This document shows positions 30,588 through 40,295 of a stretch of 64,000 nt of DNA, one piece after another. The DNA is from Chloroflexota bacterium (GTDB lineage: Bacteria > Chloroflexota > Anaerolineae > J036 > Brachytrichaceae). The translations under genes were made by a program, and so were the position numbers. The stretch spans positions 1-64,000 of the forward strand of contig JAJYKL010000006.1 of assembly GCA_021788625.1 (NCBI GenBank). Reading direction: 5' to 3'. Each line of letters starts with the position of its first letter. Within the stretch, counting starts at the first letter, position 1. The notes under the pieces are model-generated. The model was given only the letters and a program-made list of their open reading frames with translations. It searched no databases and was not told the DNA's origin.

Positions 30588-33500
30588 TCATTCGTTGACG
30601 CTTTCTTCCAGCCCCAGCAGACCCATCCCCAACCGCGGGGTCTGGCGGCGATCCTCGTCTTTACCGAAGTGCATCACCTCGCCGCTCTCGTTGATGGCCT
30701 CCACAGCCAGTCCCAATGACTGCAGCTCCTTTACCAGTACCTTGAAGGACGCTGGGATGCCTGGTTCCTCGATCGGCTCGCCCTTCACGATCGACTCGTA
30801 GGTCTTCACGCGCCCCTGAACATCGTCGGACTTGACGGTGAGCATTTCCTGCAGCGTATGCGCGGCACCATATGCCTCCAATGCCCACACTTCCATCTCG
30901 CCAAACCGCTGGCCGCCGAATTGGGCCTTCCCGCCTAGCGGTTGCTGGGTAACCAGGCTGTATGGACCTGTGCTGCGGGCGTGCACCTTGTCTTCGACCA
31001 GGTGCGCCAGCTTCATGATATGCAGATAGCCTACCGTGACCGGATGGTCGTACGGCTCGCCACTCTTGCCATCCATGAGCTTCATCTTGCCCAGGGTAGG
31101 CAGTGGGTCCGTTAAATCCAGGCTCAGGTGCGTAGCCTGTTCGCGTACCTGCTCGTCGCTCAAGCCCTCGGGGCTTACCCCATGTGCTTCCAGCCACAGA
31201 CGCAGCGTCGCATTCACCAGCGCATGGTCCGAGGCAGCACGGTTCGAGTACGACCGGTGGTCATCTTCGAAGCTAAGCAGCTCTTCAGGTATGTAGCCCT
31301 TCTCACGCATCCACTCAATCAATACAGTGCGGCGGGCGTAGGCTTCATCGCGCGCCGCGAGCTCCAGATCGTAGCTCCGGTCGGCCAGCCAATCGGACAT
31401 GAACGCGATGCGTGCATCGTGGTCGTCGCGCAGCGTCTCGGTATCGACCTGATTGTCGCGCAAGGCCTGCCAGGCGCGCTGGGTTATTTCATGATAGGAG
31501 TGATCGATCAGCCAGGCGCGGCACAACTCAGCTTCGATCTCCGCTTCATCAGCACCATCGAACACTGGTGTTACAGCGCGGAAGCCCAGCCGGTCCGCCG
31601 CCCAGCCCAGATGCGTCTCCAGGATCTGGCCGATATTCATGCGGCCAGGCACACCCAGTGGATTCAGGATAATGTCAATCGGTGTCCCATCTGCCAGGAA
31701 GGGCATGTCTTCAATGGGCACTACTTTGGACACGACGCCCTTATTGCCATGCCGGCCGGCCATCTTGTCACCCTGCGTCAGTTTGCGGCGCTGCGCGATG
31801 CTTACGCGCACCATGCGGTTGACGCCAGCGGGCAGGTCCCGGTGTTCGTCGCGGTCGAAGATTTTCACCTCCACTACCTTGCCATGCTCGCCGTTGGGCA
31901 GGCGCAGGCTTGTGTCCTTCACCTCGCGGCTCTTCTCGCCAAAGATGGCCCGCAGCAGCTTTTCCTCCGGTGAGAGCTCCTTCTCACCTTTGGGGGTAAT
32001 CTTGCCGACTAAAATGTCGTTCTGGTTTACCTCCGCACCGATGCGGATGATGCCGCCCTCGTCCAGATCTTTTAGCGCTTCCTCACCCACGTTGGGGATG
32101 TCGCGCGTGATTTCCTCAGGGCCCAGTTTGGTCTCGCGGGCTTCGATTTCGTGTTTTTCAATGTGCACACTGGTGAAGTAGTCTTCACGCACCAGCCGCT
32201 CGCTGACCAGGATGGCATCTTCGTAGTTGCCGCCCTCCCACGACAGGAAGGCCACCAGCACGTTCTCGCCAAGCGCCAGCTCACCATGGTCGGTGGACGA
32301 TGAGTCCGCGATCACATCGCCCTTTCGCACGCGCTGGCCCTTGGTCACGATAGGCCGCTGGTCGATGCACGTGCTCTGGTTGGAACGGTTGTACTTACGC
32401 AGCGTGTAGGTGCGGCGACTGGGTTCAGCCAGCTTGCCCCGGCTGCCCTGGATCATGATCTGCTTACCCGTAACGCTGACCACCTCGCCGTCTTCAGCAG
32501 CGATGATCACCTGCCCCGAGTCCATGGCGGCTTGCCGCTCCACGCCCGTGGCGACTACGGGTACGTGCGGCTGCAGCAGCGGCACGGCCTGGCGTTGCAT
32601 GTTGCTGCCCATCAAGGCACGGTTCGCATCGTCGTGCTCCAGGAACGGGATCAGCGCCGCGCTGATGCCCACAATCTGCTTCGGTGCAATGTCGATGTAG
32701 TCAATCTGTTCGGGCGGCGCGAAGATGAATTTCTGGTTGCGGCGCACTGAGATGCGGTTACCCACGAACTCGCCGTTGTCGTTCAACTTGGCATTGGCCT
32801 GCGCGATGGTGAACTTGTCCTCCGTGTCAGCCGACATGTAAGTCGTTTCAGTGGTCACATAGGGCTGCACCGGCAACGTCTCGATGCTGCGATGGCGTGC
32901 CAGCACCCCGGCCAGTTCCTCTGTGATGTGTGTGCCGGCGACGGCAAGCATCTGGCCTTGCGCATCCATTACATCCTGGCTGAGCGTGTGGCCTGCCGCG
33001 GCTTCGACTGTGTTCGGCACCGACCTGGCGATCTTGCGATACGGTGTCTCCAGGAAACCGTAGGCGTTCACCTTCGCGTAGGTGGCCAGGCGGCCGATCA
33101 GGCCAATGTTCGGCCCTTCGGGTGTCTCAATGGGGCAGATTCGACCGTAGTGGCTGTGGTGTACGTCGCGCACATCGAACCCGGCGCGCTCACGGCGCAG
33201 ACCACCAGGGCCCAGGGCCGAGAGGGTGCGTTTGCTGGTCAGCTCGGCCAGCGGGTTTGTCTGGTCCATAAACTGCGAAAGTTGCGACGAGCCAAAGAAC
33301 TCACGTACCGCTGCAACCACCGGGCGGATGTTGATCAAGTTCACCGGAGAGGGCGAGTCGTTGTCGGGCATGGACATGCGCTCCTTCACCATGCGCTCCA
33401 TGCGCCGCAGACCCACGCGCAGTTTATTCTGGATCAACTCGCCGTTCGTCTTAACACGACGATTACCCAGGTGATCCACATCGTCGACCGGGGTGACCTG

Positions 33501-34523
33501 GTTGTTCACCTGGATCAGGTGGCGGAGCAGCCGCACCAGATCGATCTTGGTGATCGTACGGTGCGTGCGGGGGATGATGCTGTCCAGGTCCAGACGCTGG
33601 TTCAGCTTATAGCGGCCGACACGCTCCAGGTCGTAGCGACGCTGGTCAAATAACTGTTGGTTGATGAACTCTGTGGCGTTATCCAGCGTGGGGGGATCGC
33701 CCGGGCGTACACGCTTGAAGAACTCGATGAGCGCTTCCTGTGCAATGGTGCGAGAGGGTTTGTTGGGCCAGTCCGGCTCCTGCTTGAAGGTGGCATCCAG
33801 GAACTGGTGGTCGGGATTGTTATCCACATCGGCAAACAGGGCTTTGATCTCGTCCTCGGTGCCGGCGGTGAGCAAGTCCTTGGTCGCGCCATCGTCCACC
33901 GCCGCCAGCGCGCGCAACAGGATCGTGACGGGGATGGTGCGCTTGCGGTTGAACTTCATGATAATGTAGTCGCTCTTGCGCGTCTCGAACTCCATCCACG
34001 CACCACGATCCGGAATCAGTTTGGCCTGCGCGAGGGGCCGGCCACTGGCCACGTCCTCTTCAGCGCTGAAATACACACCGGGGGAGCGGATGAGCTGGGA
34101 TACGACGACGCGCTCCGTGCCGTTTATGATGAACGTGCCATTCTCGGTCATCAGCGGGAATTCACCAAAGTAGATGGTGTCCACTTTGTGCTCGTCGGTC
34201 TTGCGGTTGTGCAGCGCAACCTTGGCATAGAGGGGCGCGCCATAGGTGAGATCGCGCTCCACACATTCCTCAATGCTCACCTTGGGTTCTTCGAACCAAT
34301 AGGTGAGCCCATACTCCTTGGCTTGTTTGTAATTGCCGGGAAAATAGAGCGCCATCTCGCCATTGAAACTCTCGATGGGCGAGATCTCCTCAAACAACTC
34401 ACGCAACAGCTCGTTCTGGAACAGCTTGAACGACTCCAACTGCACCTCAATCAGCTTGGGCAGCAACTGAATTTCGGGAGAACGTGCATAGGACTTGGTG
34501 GCGTGATTGTGGTTTATCACCAT
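30588..34523 (-). CDS. rpoB: DNA-directed RNA polymerase beta subunit
   Basis: It has 1311 residues, full length. '[20 protein letters not shown]' begins the rifampicin region, and '[20 protein letters not shown]' and '[19 protein letters not shown]' are universal blocks. The C-terminal '[20 protein letters not shown]' is intact. Within the rifampicin pocket the usual T-H-K-R-R is T-S-K-R-T, which changes positions equivalent to E. coli His526 and Arg529. Neither rplJL upstream nor rpoC downstream is present: the next gene downstream is convergent rnc, so rpoB is a single-gene unit. The ATG at 34523 has GAGGAGG about 10 bp upstream. Confidence 0.97.
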   Translation of the reverse strand: MVINHNHATKSYARSPEIQLLPKLIEVQLESFKLFQNELLRELFEEISPIESFNGEMALYFPGNYKQAKEYGLTYWFEEPKVSIEECVERDLTYGAPLYAKVALHNRKTDEHKVDTIYFGEFPLMTENGTFIINGTERVVVSQLIRSPGVYFSAEEDVASGRPLAQAKLIPDRGAWMEFETRKSDYIIMKFNRKRTIPVTILLRALAAVDDGATKDLLTAGTEDEIKALFADVDNNPDHQFLDATFKQEPDWPNKPSRTIAQEALIEFFKRVRPGDPPTLDNATEFINQQLFDQRRYDLERVGRYKLNQRLDLDSIIPRTHRTITKIDLVRLLRHLIQVNNQVTPVDDVDHLGNRRVKTNGELIQNKLRVGLRRMERMVKERMSMPDNDSPSPVNLINIRPVVAAVREFFGSSQLSQFMDQTNPLAELTSKRTLSALGPGGLRRERAGFDVRDVHHSHYGRICPIETPEGPNIGLIGRLATYAKVNAYGFLETPYRKIARSVPNTVEAAAGHTLSQDVMDAQGQMLAVAGTHITEELAGVLARHRSIETLPVQPYVTTETTYMSADTEDKFTIAQANAKLNDNGEFVGNRISVRRNQKFIFAPPEQIDYIDIAPKQIVGISAALIPFLEHDDANRALMGSNMQRQAVPLLQPHVPVVATGVERQAAMDSGQVIIAAEDGEVVSVTGKQIMIQGSRGKLAEPSRRTYTLRKYNRSNQSTCIDQRPIVTKGQRVRKGDVIADSSSTDHGELALGENVLVAFLSWEGGNYEDAILVSERLVREDYFTSVHIEKHEIEARETKLGPEEITRDIPNVGEEALKDLDEGGIIRIGAEVNQNDILVGKITPKGEKELSPEEKLLRAIFGEKSREVKDTSLRLPNGEHGKVVEVKIFDRDEHRDLPAGVNRMVRVSIAQRRKLTQGDKMAGRHGNKGVVSKVVPIEDMPFLADGTPIDIILNPLGVPGRMNIGQILETHLGWAADRLGFRAVTPVFDGADEAEIEAELCRAWLIDHSYHEITQRAWQALRDNQVDTETLRDDHDARIAFMSDWLADRSYDLELAARDEAYARRTVLIEWMREKGYIPEELLSFEDDHRSYSNRAASDHALVNATLRLWLEAHGVSPEGLSDEQVREQATHLSLDLTDPLPTLGKMKLMDGKSGEPYDHPVTVGYLHIMKLAHLVEDKVHARSTGPYSLVTQQPLGGKAQFGGQRFGEMEVWALEAYGAAHTLQEMLTVKSDDVQGRVKTYESIVKGEPIEEPGIPASFKVLVKELQSLGLAVEAINESGEVMHFGKDEDRRQTPRLGMGLLGLEESVNE

Positions 34524-34610
34524 TAAAAAACACCCTCCTCAATCTTGAGACAGGTTGACCAGCTAACCTGAATAACTTCTACGACTGGCATGCCTATCGG
34601 CTAAATAAGT

Positions 34611-34648
34611 ACAAGGCGACAGAAGTTAGCCTTCGGTCGCCTGTACTA
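34611..34648 (-). other. Stem-loop in the rpoB leader RNA
   Basis: Near the 5' end of the predicted rpoB transcript, GTACAGGCGAC pairs with GTCGCCTTGTAC (one bulge), and an inner GAAG/CTTC extends the stem. There is no U-run. The remaining leader to the ATG is about 90 nt. It could act as a regulatory or stabilising 5' structure. Confidence 0.5.
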
Positions 34649-34663
34649 AAAACGCAAAGGTCA

Positions 34664-34692
34664 AGTATAAGAGGAAATCTGAAGTTAGTCAA
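34664..34692 (-). promoter_or_regulatory. rpoB promoter
   Basis: On the minus strand TTGACT (34687-34692) and TATACT (34664-34669) are 17 bp apart, a strong sigma-70-type promoter. It predicts a start near 34657 and a 5' leader of about 130 nt. A further TTGACA lies just upstream on the same strand. Confidence 0.75.
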
Positions 34693-34875
34693 ACCCTACT
34701 TATGTCAATCAGCTTTACCTGATCAACGCATCGGATTGTACCACATCAGCTTGAAAAACCTCGCGTGTATACCGTCCGTTAACCCAGATGCTGCTTGTCT
34801 GGTAGAACGTTCGCGAGTGTTGCATTGCCAGCGTCCTGGGCCGTCTCGTGGACCAGCCATCTTGTCCGCCGTCCT

Positions 34876-35595
34876 TCACTCCTTCAACTCTCGCGGCCGC
34901 GCCTGTGGCTCCCAGTTCAACAGCCGGCGTGCCTTTCTCATGTTCATGATCTTGTTCTCATAATCGCCACTGATCATGAAGGTCTGGAATCCGTTGCGAT
35001 ACTCCAGCGCGGCCAGCATCGCACGCGCCACGTCCTCCGCATCGGTGGCGCCGGTGGGCTTGCCTGGCACGGCTCGCGCCAGCCACTGCTCGCGCCCCAG
35101 CGGATAGAAGAGACGCAGCACGTTAATGCTCATGCTGTACCGTTGATAGGCGTTGCGGCATATCTCCTCTCCCATGCGCTTGGTGAGTCCGTACAGGTCG
35201 TGCGCATCGGGAGGCATGTCCTCATCGTAAAAGTAACGCAAATCCAGGGGCTCGGTATAGACCGACATGGTGCTGGTGTACACCGCGTGCGGGATGCCTT
35301 TTTCGTTCGCCGCGCGCAGAGCCAGGTACACCCCCTTCACGTTCACATCGAAGGAGGTCTGGATGAGATCGATCTGCAGCCCTTTCTGCAGGTTCATCGC
35401 CATATACAGCAGGGCGTCCATCCCCTCGGCGGCCTGCCGCAGCGCATCGTAGTCGGTGACGCTGCCAGTGTGATACTCCACGGATGAATCCGCCGGTGGG
35501 CGCAGGTCGAGCACGCGCAACGTGTGCTTCTGCTTCAGGAACGGAATGACCAGCGTGCCAACGTGTCCCGACGCACCGGTGAGGAGCAATTTCAT
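34876..35595 (-). CDS. NAD-dependent epimerase/dehydratase (extended SDR)
   Basis: It has 239 residues. 'KLLLTGASGHVGTLVIPFL' is the NAD site and 'DLYGLTKRMGEE' the YxxxK catalytic pair, with Ser in 'VYTSTMSVY' before it. The protein is shorter than typical sugar-nucleotide epimerases (about 310 residues), ending soon after the substrate loop, so its substrate may be small or it may be a reductase. It is a single gene; rpoB lies downstream on the same strand but has its own promoter. Confidence 0.85.
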   Translation of the reverse strand: MKLLLTGASGHVGTLVIPFLKQKHTLRVLDLRPPADSSVEYHTGSVTDYDALRQAAEGMDALLYMAMNLQKGLQIDLIQTSFDVNVKGVYLALRAANEKGIPHAVYTSTMSVYTEPLDLRYFYDEDMPPDAHDLYGLTKRMGEEICRNAYQRYSMSINVLRLFYPLGREQWLARAVPGKPTGATDAEDVARAMLAALEYRNGFQTFMISGDYENKIMNMRKARRLLNWEPQARPRELKE

Positions 35596-35808
35596 ATCAC
35601 ATCTCCTGTAAACTCATCATGGCTGCCAGCGCAACCCTGCATGACGAACGTCTTTCAACCAGCATGATGCCATCACGTGCGCTCGAGCGATGCTGTGTGA
35701 CCCGCAACGGTACGATTTTAACCGCCCCCAGCACTCACGCGGCTGGATGACGTGCCGCGCACTTTTTCCGAAAATGAATAAAAATTGAGCCCAAGGAGTT
35801 GTGAACAA

Positions 35809-37041
35809 ATGACGTCTGTACAGACCCCGGTCTATGATATTTTGCTGCGGGGCGGACATGTGATCGACCCCCTCAATAACGTCGACGGAGTACGCGACGT
35901 GGCCGTCAAGGAGCACGCCATTGCCGCGGTCGCGCCCAACCTCAACCCGGCGCTGGCTAAAAAGGTCATTGACGTAAGCGGCCGCTACGTCACGCCTGGC
36001 ATCCTGGACATCCACGTGCACGTCTACCATACACGCGCGCCGGAGGGCGCTCCTGAAGGCTTAAGCGTCCTGGCCGACGCCTTTTCCTTTAAGAGCGGCG
36101 TGACGACCATGGTGGACACCGGCACCGCCGGCGGACGGCAGCTGCGCCACTTCAAGCACACCGTCATTGATCGCGCCCGGACGCGCATTTTCGCGTTCGT
36201 CAACATCGTGGACGACGGCATGATCGGCGACTTCGAGCAGGACCCACGCCATTTCGACGCGGAGCTGGCTGCCTCGGTGGTGGAGGCTTACCCTGAAATC
36301 TGTGTGGGCATCAAGACCGCCCACTACTGGACGCACAAGCCCTACGACGACCTGCACACGCCGTGGGCCGCAGTGGACCAGGCCATCAAGGCTGCGGAGA
36401 TGTGCGGCAAACCTGTGATGTACGACTTCTGGCCACGCCCCGAGCGCACCTACCCCGACCTGCTGCTGAAGAAGATGCGCCCCGGCGACATCCACACGCA
36501 CGTCTTCGCCCAGCAGTTCCCTATCGTCGACGAGCACGGCCGCGTGTACCGCCACATGTTCGAGGCGCGCGAGCGCGGCATCATCTTTGACCTGGGCCAC
36601 GGCGGGGGCAGCTTCTGGTTCCGCAATGGCGCGCGCGCCATTACCGATGGCTTCGTGCCCGACTCGATCAGCACCGACCTGCACACGGGCAGCATGAATG
36701 CCACGGTGGGTGACATGCAGACCACGATGAGCAAGGTGCTGAACATGGGCGTGCCCCTGTACGACGTGATCAAACTCTCCACCGTCAATCCGGCGAAGGA
36801 GATCGGCCACCCCGAGCTGGGCCACCTGAGCCCCGGTGCTTGCGCCGATGTGGCTGTGTTTGATCTGCGCCACGGCGAGTTCGGTTTTATCGATTGCGGC
36901 CGCGCCAGGATCGTGGGCGATCGCAAGCTGGAGTGCGTGTTCACCTTGAGAGGCGGCGACATCGTCTACGACCTGGGCGGTTTGAGTGCGCCTCTGTGGA
37001 CCGAGGCTCCCCCCGCTTACTGGCGCCTGCCGGAGGCATAA
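35809..37041 (+). CDS. Amidohydrolase/deacetylase (EF_0837/AHA_3915-like)
   Basis: About 410 residues. 'GRYVTPGILDIHVHVY' gives the HxH metal ligands, 'ICVGIKTAHYW' places the bridging Lys-type region, and later His ('DIHTHVF', 'FDLGHGGGSF') and Asp ('DSISTDLHTGSM') complete a dihydroorotase-like metal site. The ATG at 35809 is fixed by AAGGAG 11 bp upstream, which lies inside the longer track ORF. It is followed by a SelA-like PLP enzyme; this pairing is known from the EF_0837 gene neighbourhood. The likely role is deacylation of an amino-acid or amino-sugar derivative. The exact substrate is unknown. Confidence 0.85.
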   Translation: MTSVQTPVYDILLRGGHVIDPLNNVDGVRDVAVKEHAIAAVAPNLNPALAKKVIDVSGRYVTPGILDIHVHVYHTRAPEGAPEGLSVLADAFSFKSGVTTMVDTGTAGGRQLRHFKHTVIDRARTRIFAFVNIVDDGMIGDFEQDPRHFDAELAASVVEAYPEICVGIKTAHYWTHKPYDDLHTPWAAVDQAIKAAEMCGKPVMYDFWPRPERTYPDLLLKKMRPGDIHTHVFAQQFPIVDEHGRVYRHMFEARERGIIFDLGHGGGSFWFRNGARAITDGFVPDSISTDLHTGSMNATVGDMQTTMSKVLNMGVPLYDVIKLSTVNPAKEIGHPELGHLSPGACADVAVFDLRHGEFGFIDCGRARIVGDRKLECVFTLRGGDIVYDLGGLSAPLWTEAPPAYWRLPEA

Positions 37042-37045
37042 GACC

Positions 37046-37080
37046 TATCCACGAATCTTCGCGAACAAACACGAATAAGA
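37046..37080 (+). repeat. CACGAAT-type repeat, solo copy
   Basis: TATCCACGAATCTTCGCGAA followed by CACGAAT is nearly the same as the 12028-12060 repeat. It sits between the amidohydrolase and PLP-enzyme genes with no GxxExxY gene attached, like a footprint. Confidence 0.7.
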
Positions 37081-37117
37081 ACCCATGCGCCTGTGCGCCA
37101 TTGCGAGAGATAACGAT

Positions 37118-38227
37118 ATGAGCATTTATGAAGAACTGGGCATCCGGCCCGTGATCAACGCGTGCGCGACGCTGACGAAGCTGGGCGGCAGCATCATGCC
37201 GCCCGAGGTGGTCGCGGCGATGGAGGACGCCTCGCACTGCTTCGTCGATCTGGAGGAGCTGCAGTCGAAGGTCGGCGATCAGATCGCCAGATTGACGCGC
37301 AATGAGGCAGCCTACGTATCGTCGGGTGCGGCAGCGGGCATCGTGCTGGCTGTCGCCGCCTGCATCACCGGCCAGGACCGCACCCGCATGGACCTCATCC
37401 CCAACGACGCCGGCCCCAAGGACGAGGCGATCGTCTTTAAGTCGCACCGCAACGGCTATGACCACGCCGTGCGCATGGTGGGCGTAAAGATGGTGGAGAT
37501 TGGCACCGCCCAACACACCGACCCGGCGGAACTGGCGGCAGCCATCACGGACCGCACATCTGCCTTCGTGTGGTTCCAGGGTGGCATGACCGGCCGCGCC
37601 GACTTCCCCATCGAGCAGGTGATCGAGATCTGCTCGGCGCGCGGCGTGCCGGTGATCGTGGACGCGGCGGCGCAACTGCCGCCCGTGGAGAACCTGTGGA
37701 CCTTCACGCAGAAGGGCGCGGTGTGCGCCATCTTCAGCGGCGGCAAGGACCTGCGCGGCCCGCAGTCCAGCGGGCTGGTGGTGGGCCGCCGCTGGTTGAT
37801 CGAAGCGATGCGCCCCAATGGCAACCCCAACGCGGGCATCGGCCGGCCGATGAAGGTGGGCAAGGAGGAGATGGCGGGCCTGCTCGCCGCCGTGCAGCGC
37901 TATGTGTCGCTGGACCATGTGGCGCGGCGCGAGCGCGACGAGCGGGTGGTGCGCGAGTGGTGCACGGCGCTGGGTGACCTGCACGGGGTGCGCGCGCAGC
38001 GCAGTTTCCCCAACGAGGCCGGTCAGCCGCTGCCGCGCTGTGAGGTGCTGCTCGAAGAGGGTGCCCTCCTCAAGCTTGATGCATTGATGCAGGCCCTGCG
38101 CGACGGCACACCAGCCATCGCCGTTGCCGCAGCAGGCGAACGTGGCCTCTACCTGAATCCCATGACGTTGACTGACGAAGAGGCAGTGGTGGTTGGCCAC
38201 AGGTTGCGGGAGCTTCTGGCAGGGTGA
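37118..38227 (+). CDS. SelA-like (DgaE-type) PLP-dependent enzyme
   Basis: About 369 residues. 'ELGIRPVINACATLTKLGGS' is the typical opening of selenocysteine-synthase-like lyases. 'PVIVDAAAQLPP' holds the Asp that binds the PLP ring nitrogen, and 'CAIFSGGKDLRGPQSSGLV' the PLP Lys. The ATG at 37118 has GAGAG in front; the track start at 37085 lies next to the CACGAAT repeat. Relatives include D-glucosaminate-6-phosphate ammonia-lyase. With the amidohydrolase upstream it may form a two-step deacylation/ammonia-lyase route for an amino acid or amino sugar derivative (inference). Confidence 0.87.
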   Translation: MSIYEELGIRPVINACATLTKLGGSIMPPEVVAAMEDASHCFVDLEELQSKVGDQIARLTRNEAAYVSSGAAAGIVLAVAACITGQDRTRMDLIPNDAGPKDEAIVFKSHRNGYDHAVRMVGVKMVEIGTAQHTDPAELAAAITDRTSAFVWFQGGMTGRADFPIEQVIEICSARGVPVIVDAAAQLPPVENLWTFTQKGAVCAIFSGGKDLRGPQSSGLVVGRRWLIEAMRPNGNPNAGIGRPMKVGKEEMAGLLAAVQRYVSLDHVARRERDERVVREWCTALGDLHGVRAQRSFPNEAGQPLPRCEVLLEEGALLKLDALMQALRDGTPAIAVAAAGERGLYLNPMTLTDEEAVVVGHRLRELLAG

Positions 38228-38315
38228 TAGCCACTCTCCTCACCTGAAGCTCATTACGATCCGCTCGGCCGTCGATGCAAACCATCGCGGGTGGTAAATC
38301 GGGGCAAGCGCAGGT

Positions 38316-38846
38316 TCAACCAGACGAGGTCCTGTCAGCGTGTAAAGGGTAGCAATACGATATCTCACGGGGCATGTCCACGCCCCACGTGCGCAACTCA
38401 CTCACGACAGCATCGACCAGCGCCGACATGTTGGCCGTGACTTCTGGTGACAGGTCGGTGCCCCAACCGAGTGTAGACGGCTGCATGCCCCAGATGACCA
38501 GACGTCTGGGAGCACCGCCCTTCATTTGGTTGGCGGCCAGCACCTTCTGCAAACCTGCCTGGTGGATCGACGTCTTTGTCGACAGGGCCGAACTGATCTC
38601 TTCGCCTTCCAGGCGAGTCAGCGAGCCTGCTGACCTGCCCATATCCACCGCATCGATGATCAGCGCGTCGGTCGCATCTTGCAGGTAGGGCAGCAGGTCC
38701 ATGCCCAGTGTCCCGCCGTCGATAGCCTGAACCTCGTCCGGCAGCCGGTAGTCGGCCAGGAGGCGCTTCAATGCGCGAACGCCAAGTCCCTCATCTTTCA
38801 GCAGAATGTTGCCCACGCCCATCAGGAGGACGCGCATCTGTGCCAT
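38316..38846 (-). CDS. Hydrogenase maturation protease family (HyaD/HybD/HupD-like)
   Basis: About 176 residues. 'VLLMGVGNILLKDEGLGVRALKRL' is the family opening with its metal-sensing Glu/Asp, 'AIDGGTLGMDLLPYL' and 'ALIIDAVDMGRSAGSL' supply the second Asp, and 'SIHQAGLQKVL' the His. Such proteases trim the C-terminus of NiFe-hydrogenase large subunits after nickel insertion. No hydrogenase gene is in the window, so it is an orphan here. The ATG at 38846 has GAGAG 5 bp upstream. The longer track start is less likely. Confidence 0.87.
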   Translation of the reverse strand: MAQMRVLLMGVGNILLKDEGLGVRALKRLLADYRLPDEVQAIDGGTLGMDLLPYLQDATDALIIDAVDMGRSAGSLTRLEGEEISSALSTKTSIHQAGLQKVLAANQMKGGAPRRLVIWGMQPSTLGWGTDLSPEVTANMSALVDAVVSELRTWGVDMPREISYCYPLHADRTSSG

Positions 38847-39216
38847 GTAGCTCTCGCGTTGTCTTGTCATCCCTTCGCCCCCGCGCACTACTGCGGACCA
38901 CGAGCCACCTGCGTCAGGCAAAAGGTCAGCTAACAGCCGTATACCGGTTGCTGGCGACGGTATTACCACGCTCAATTAATTTTCGGTACTGTACTGCGGG
39001 TCTACCGTTAAAGAACCGTGAGAATCTATTCATGATTCCTTGTTACAGCTTGATCAGTTAGGACGCGATGGCGGATACCTGTCCCCAACAGGGTCAAAGC
39101 CAGGTCGCGCTATATACTAGCAACGGAGGATCAGTCTGAGCACCAGGCCAGACTCTCTGGTCCGGTGCAGGGCACTCCGAGTGTAAACCGAATTCATTCA
39201 ACCCTTGGAGGAAACG
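38847..39216. other. Divergent control region between the hydrogenase protease and the winged-helix gene
   Basis: It contains a TATACT (39113-39118) that could be a plus-strand -10, with no clear -35, and an imperfect hairpin near 39140-39168 (CACCAGGCCAG opposite CTGGTCCGGTG) in the expected leader. No gene was seen. Confidence 0.4.
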
Positions 39217-40137
39217 ATGGACAACAAGAACCTCCGAAATATCTGGCCTGCCATGATTGAAACGGCGCACGCGCTGGGCGCACACTACAGGCCAGCGATG
39301 GAGCGGACCGCTCAACAGCATGGCCTCGCGCCGGCCGAGTATGGCGTGTTACTCGTAGCGCTCATGTTTGCCCCCCATCCCGTTGCAGTGTGGAACCTGC
39401 GCCTGCGTGGTCCTTACACGTCTGCTGGCCGCTACGATGAGCGCCTGCGTCAGGCTGCGCGCCTGGGTTACTTCAAGGTGCCTCATGAGGGTGAGTACCG
39501 GCTGACCGATCTGGGCCAGCGGACGGCGCAGCGCCTGCTGGATGCAGCATCCAGAGCCATGTCGCGGTTGGCGCCTGTGCCAGGTGCCGAGTCGCATCGC
39601 CTGGCTGAACTCCTGCACCGCCTGGTTGTCGCGAGCGCGGCGGCCCCCGAGCCACCCGGTACACGGAATCTGAGCCTGAGTCGGCGGCTCGACCCTGACG
39701 AGAAAGCCAATGTTATCGTCAGGCTTGACCAGTCGTTCAGTGACCTGAATGCCTTCCGGGATGATTCACACCTGGCGGCATGGCAGCCCTGCGGTCTCAA
39801 CGCGATAGCCTGGGAAGCGTTGACCTTCGCCTGGCGTGGCGAGGCTCACACGCCCGATGAGCTATTTGCCAAGCTGCCCAACCGCGGTCACTCGCGCGAC
39901 GATTACGCCCAGGCCCTGGCCGACCTGGCAGCGCGTGGCTTGGCTAAAGCAGACTCGGGCACATATGCGCTGACCCGGAAGGGCCAGGCACTGCGCCAGA
40001 AAGCTGAGGAGCAGACCGACCAATACTTCTATGCACCGTGGAAAGTACTGTCGGAGGGTGAGGTTGACGAATTGAGCTCCCTGCTGGAGCAGCTGCGTGG
40101 TGGGCTTGCATCACCTGTGAAGACCTCTCGCACTTGA
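39217..40137 (+). CDS. Winged-helix DNA-binding-type protein
   Basis: About 306 residues. Two winged-helix-like halves are visible: residues 45-105 ('APAEYGVLLVALMFAP...YRLTDLGQRTAQRLL') and the C-terminal part ('DYAQALADLAARGLAKADSGTYALTRKGQALRQ'). 'FYAPW..L' near the end recalls the SCO6745-like helix-turn-helix family of actinobacteria and Chloroflexota. The ATG at 39217 is set by GGAGGAAACG directly upstream. No operon partners. It is a probable regulator of unknown target. Confidence 0.7.
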   Translation: MDNKNLRNIWPAMIETAHALGAHYRPAMERTAQQHGLAPAEYGVLLVALMFAPHPVAVWNLRLRGPYTSAGRYDERLRQAARLGYFKVPHEGEYRLTDLGQRTAQRLLDAASRAMSRLAPVPGAESHRLAELLHRLVVASAAAPEPPGTRNLSLSRRLDPDEKANVIVRLDQSFSDLNAFRDDSHLAAWQPCGLNAIAWEALTFAWRGEAHTPDELFAKLPNRGHSRDDYAQALADLAARGLAKADSGTYALTRKGQALRQKAEEQTDQYFYAPWKVLSEGEVDELSSLLEQLRGGLASPVKTSRT

Positions 40138-40295
40138 ACCGCAGGGGTTGGCCCGGCAGAGGCTCGCCCATGCAGTGCTCTCCTGCTGGCAGCGTAATCG
40201 TTTGCACGCCGCCGCTTGCGTACTACAATGGCGCATGCGCTATTGAGGGTGCGGAGTTGTTTAAAGCTATACAGAGCTAAGGCAGGGGGAGCACT

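Noticed and set aside
36061-38200. Long minus-strand ORFs (270 and 419 codons) opposite the amidohydrolase and PLP-enzyme genes
   Set aside because: They are high-GC antisense shadows with no domain features; the plus strand carries the conserved catalytic motifs.
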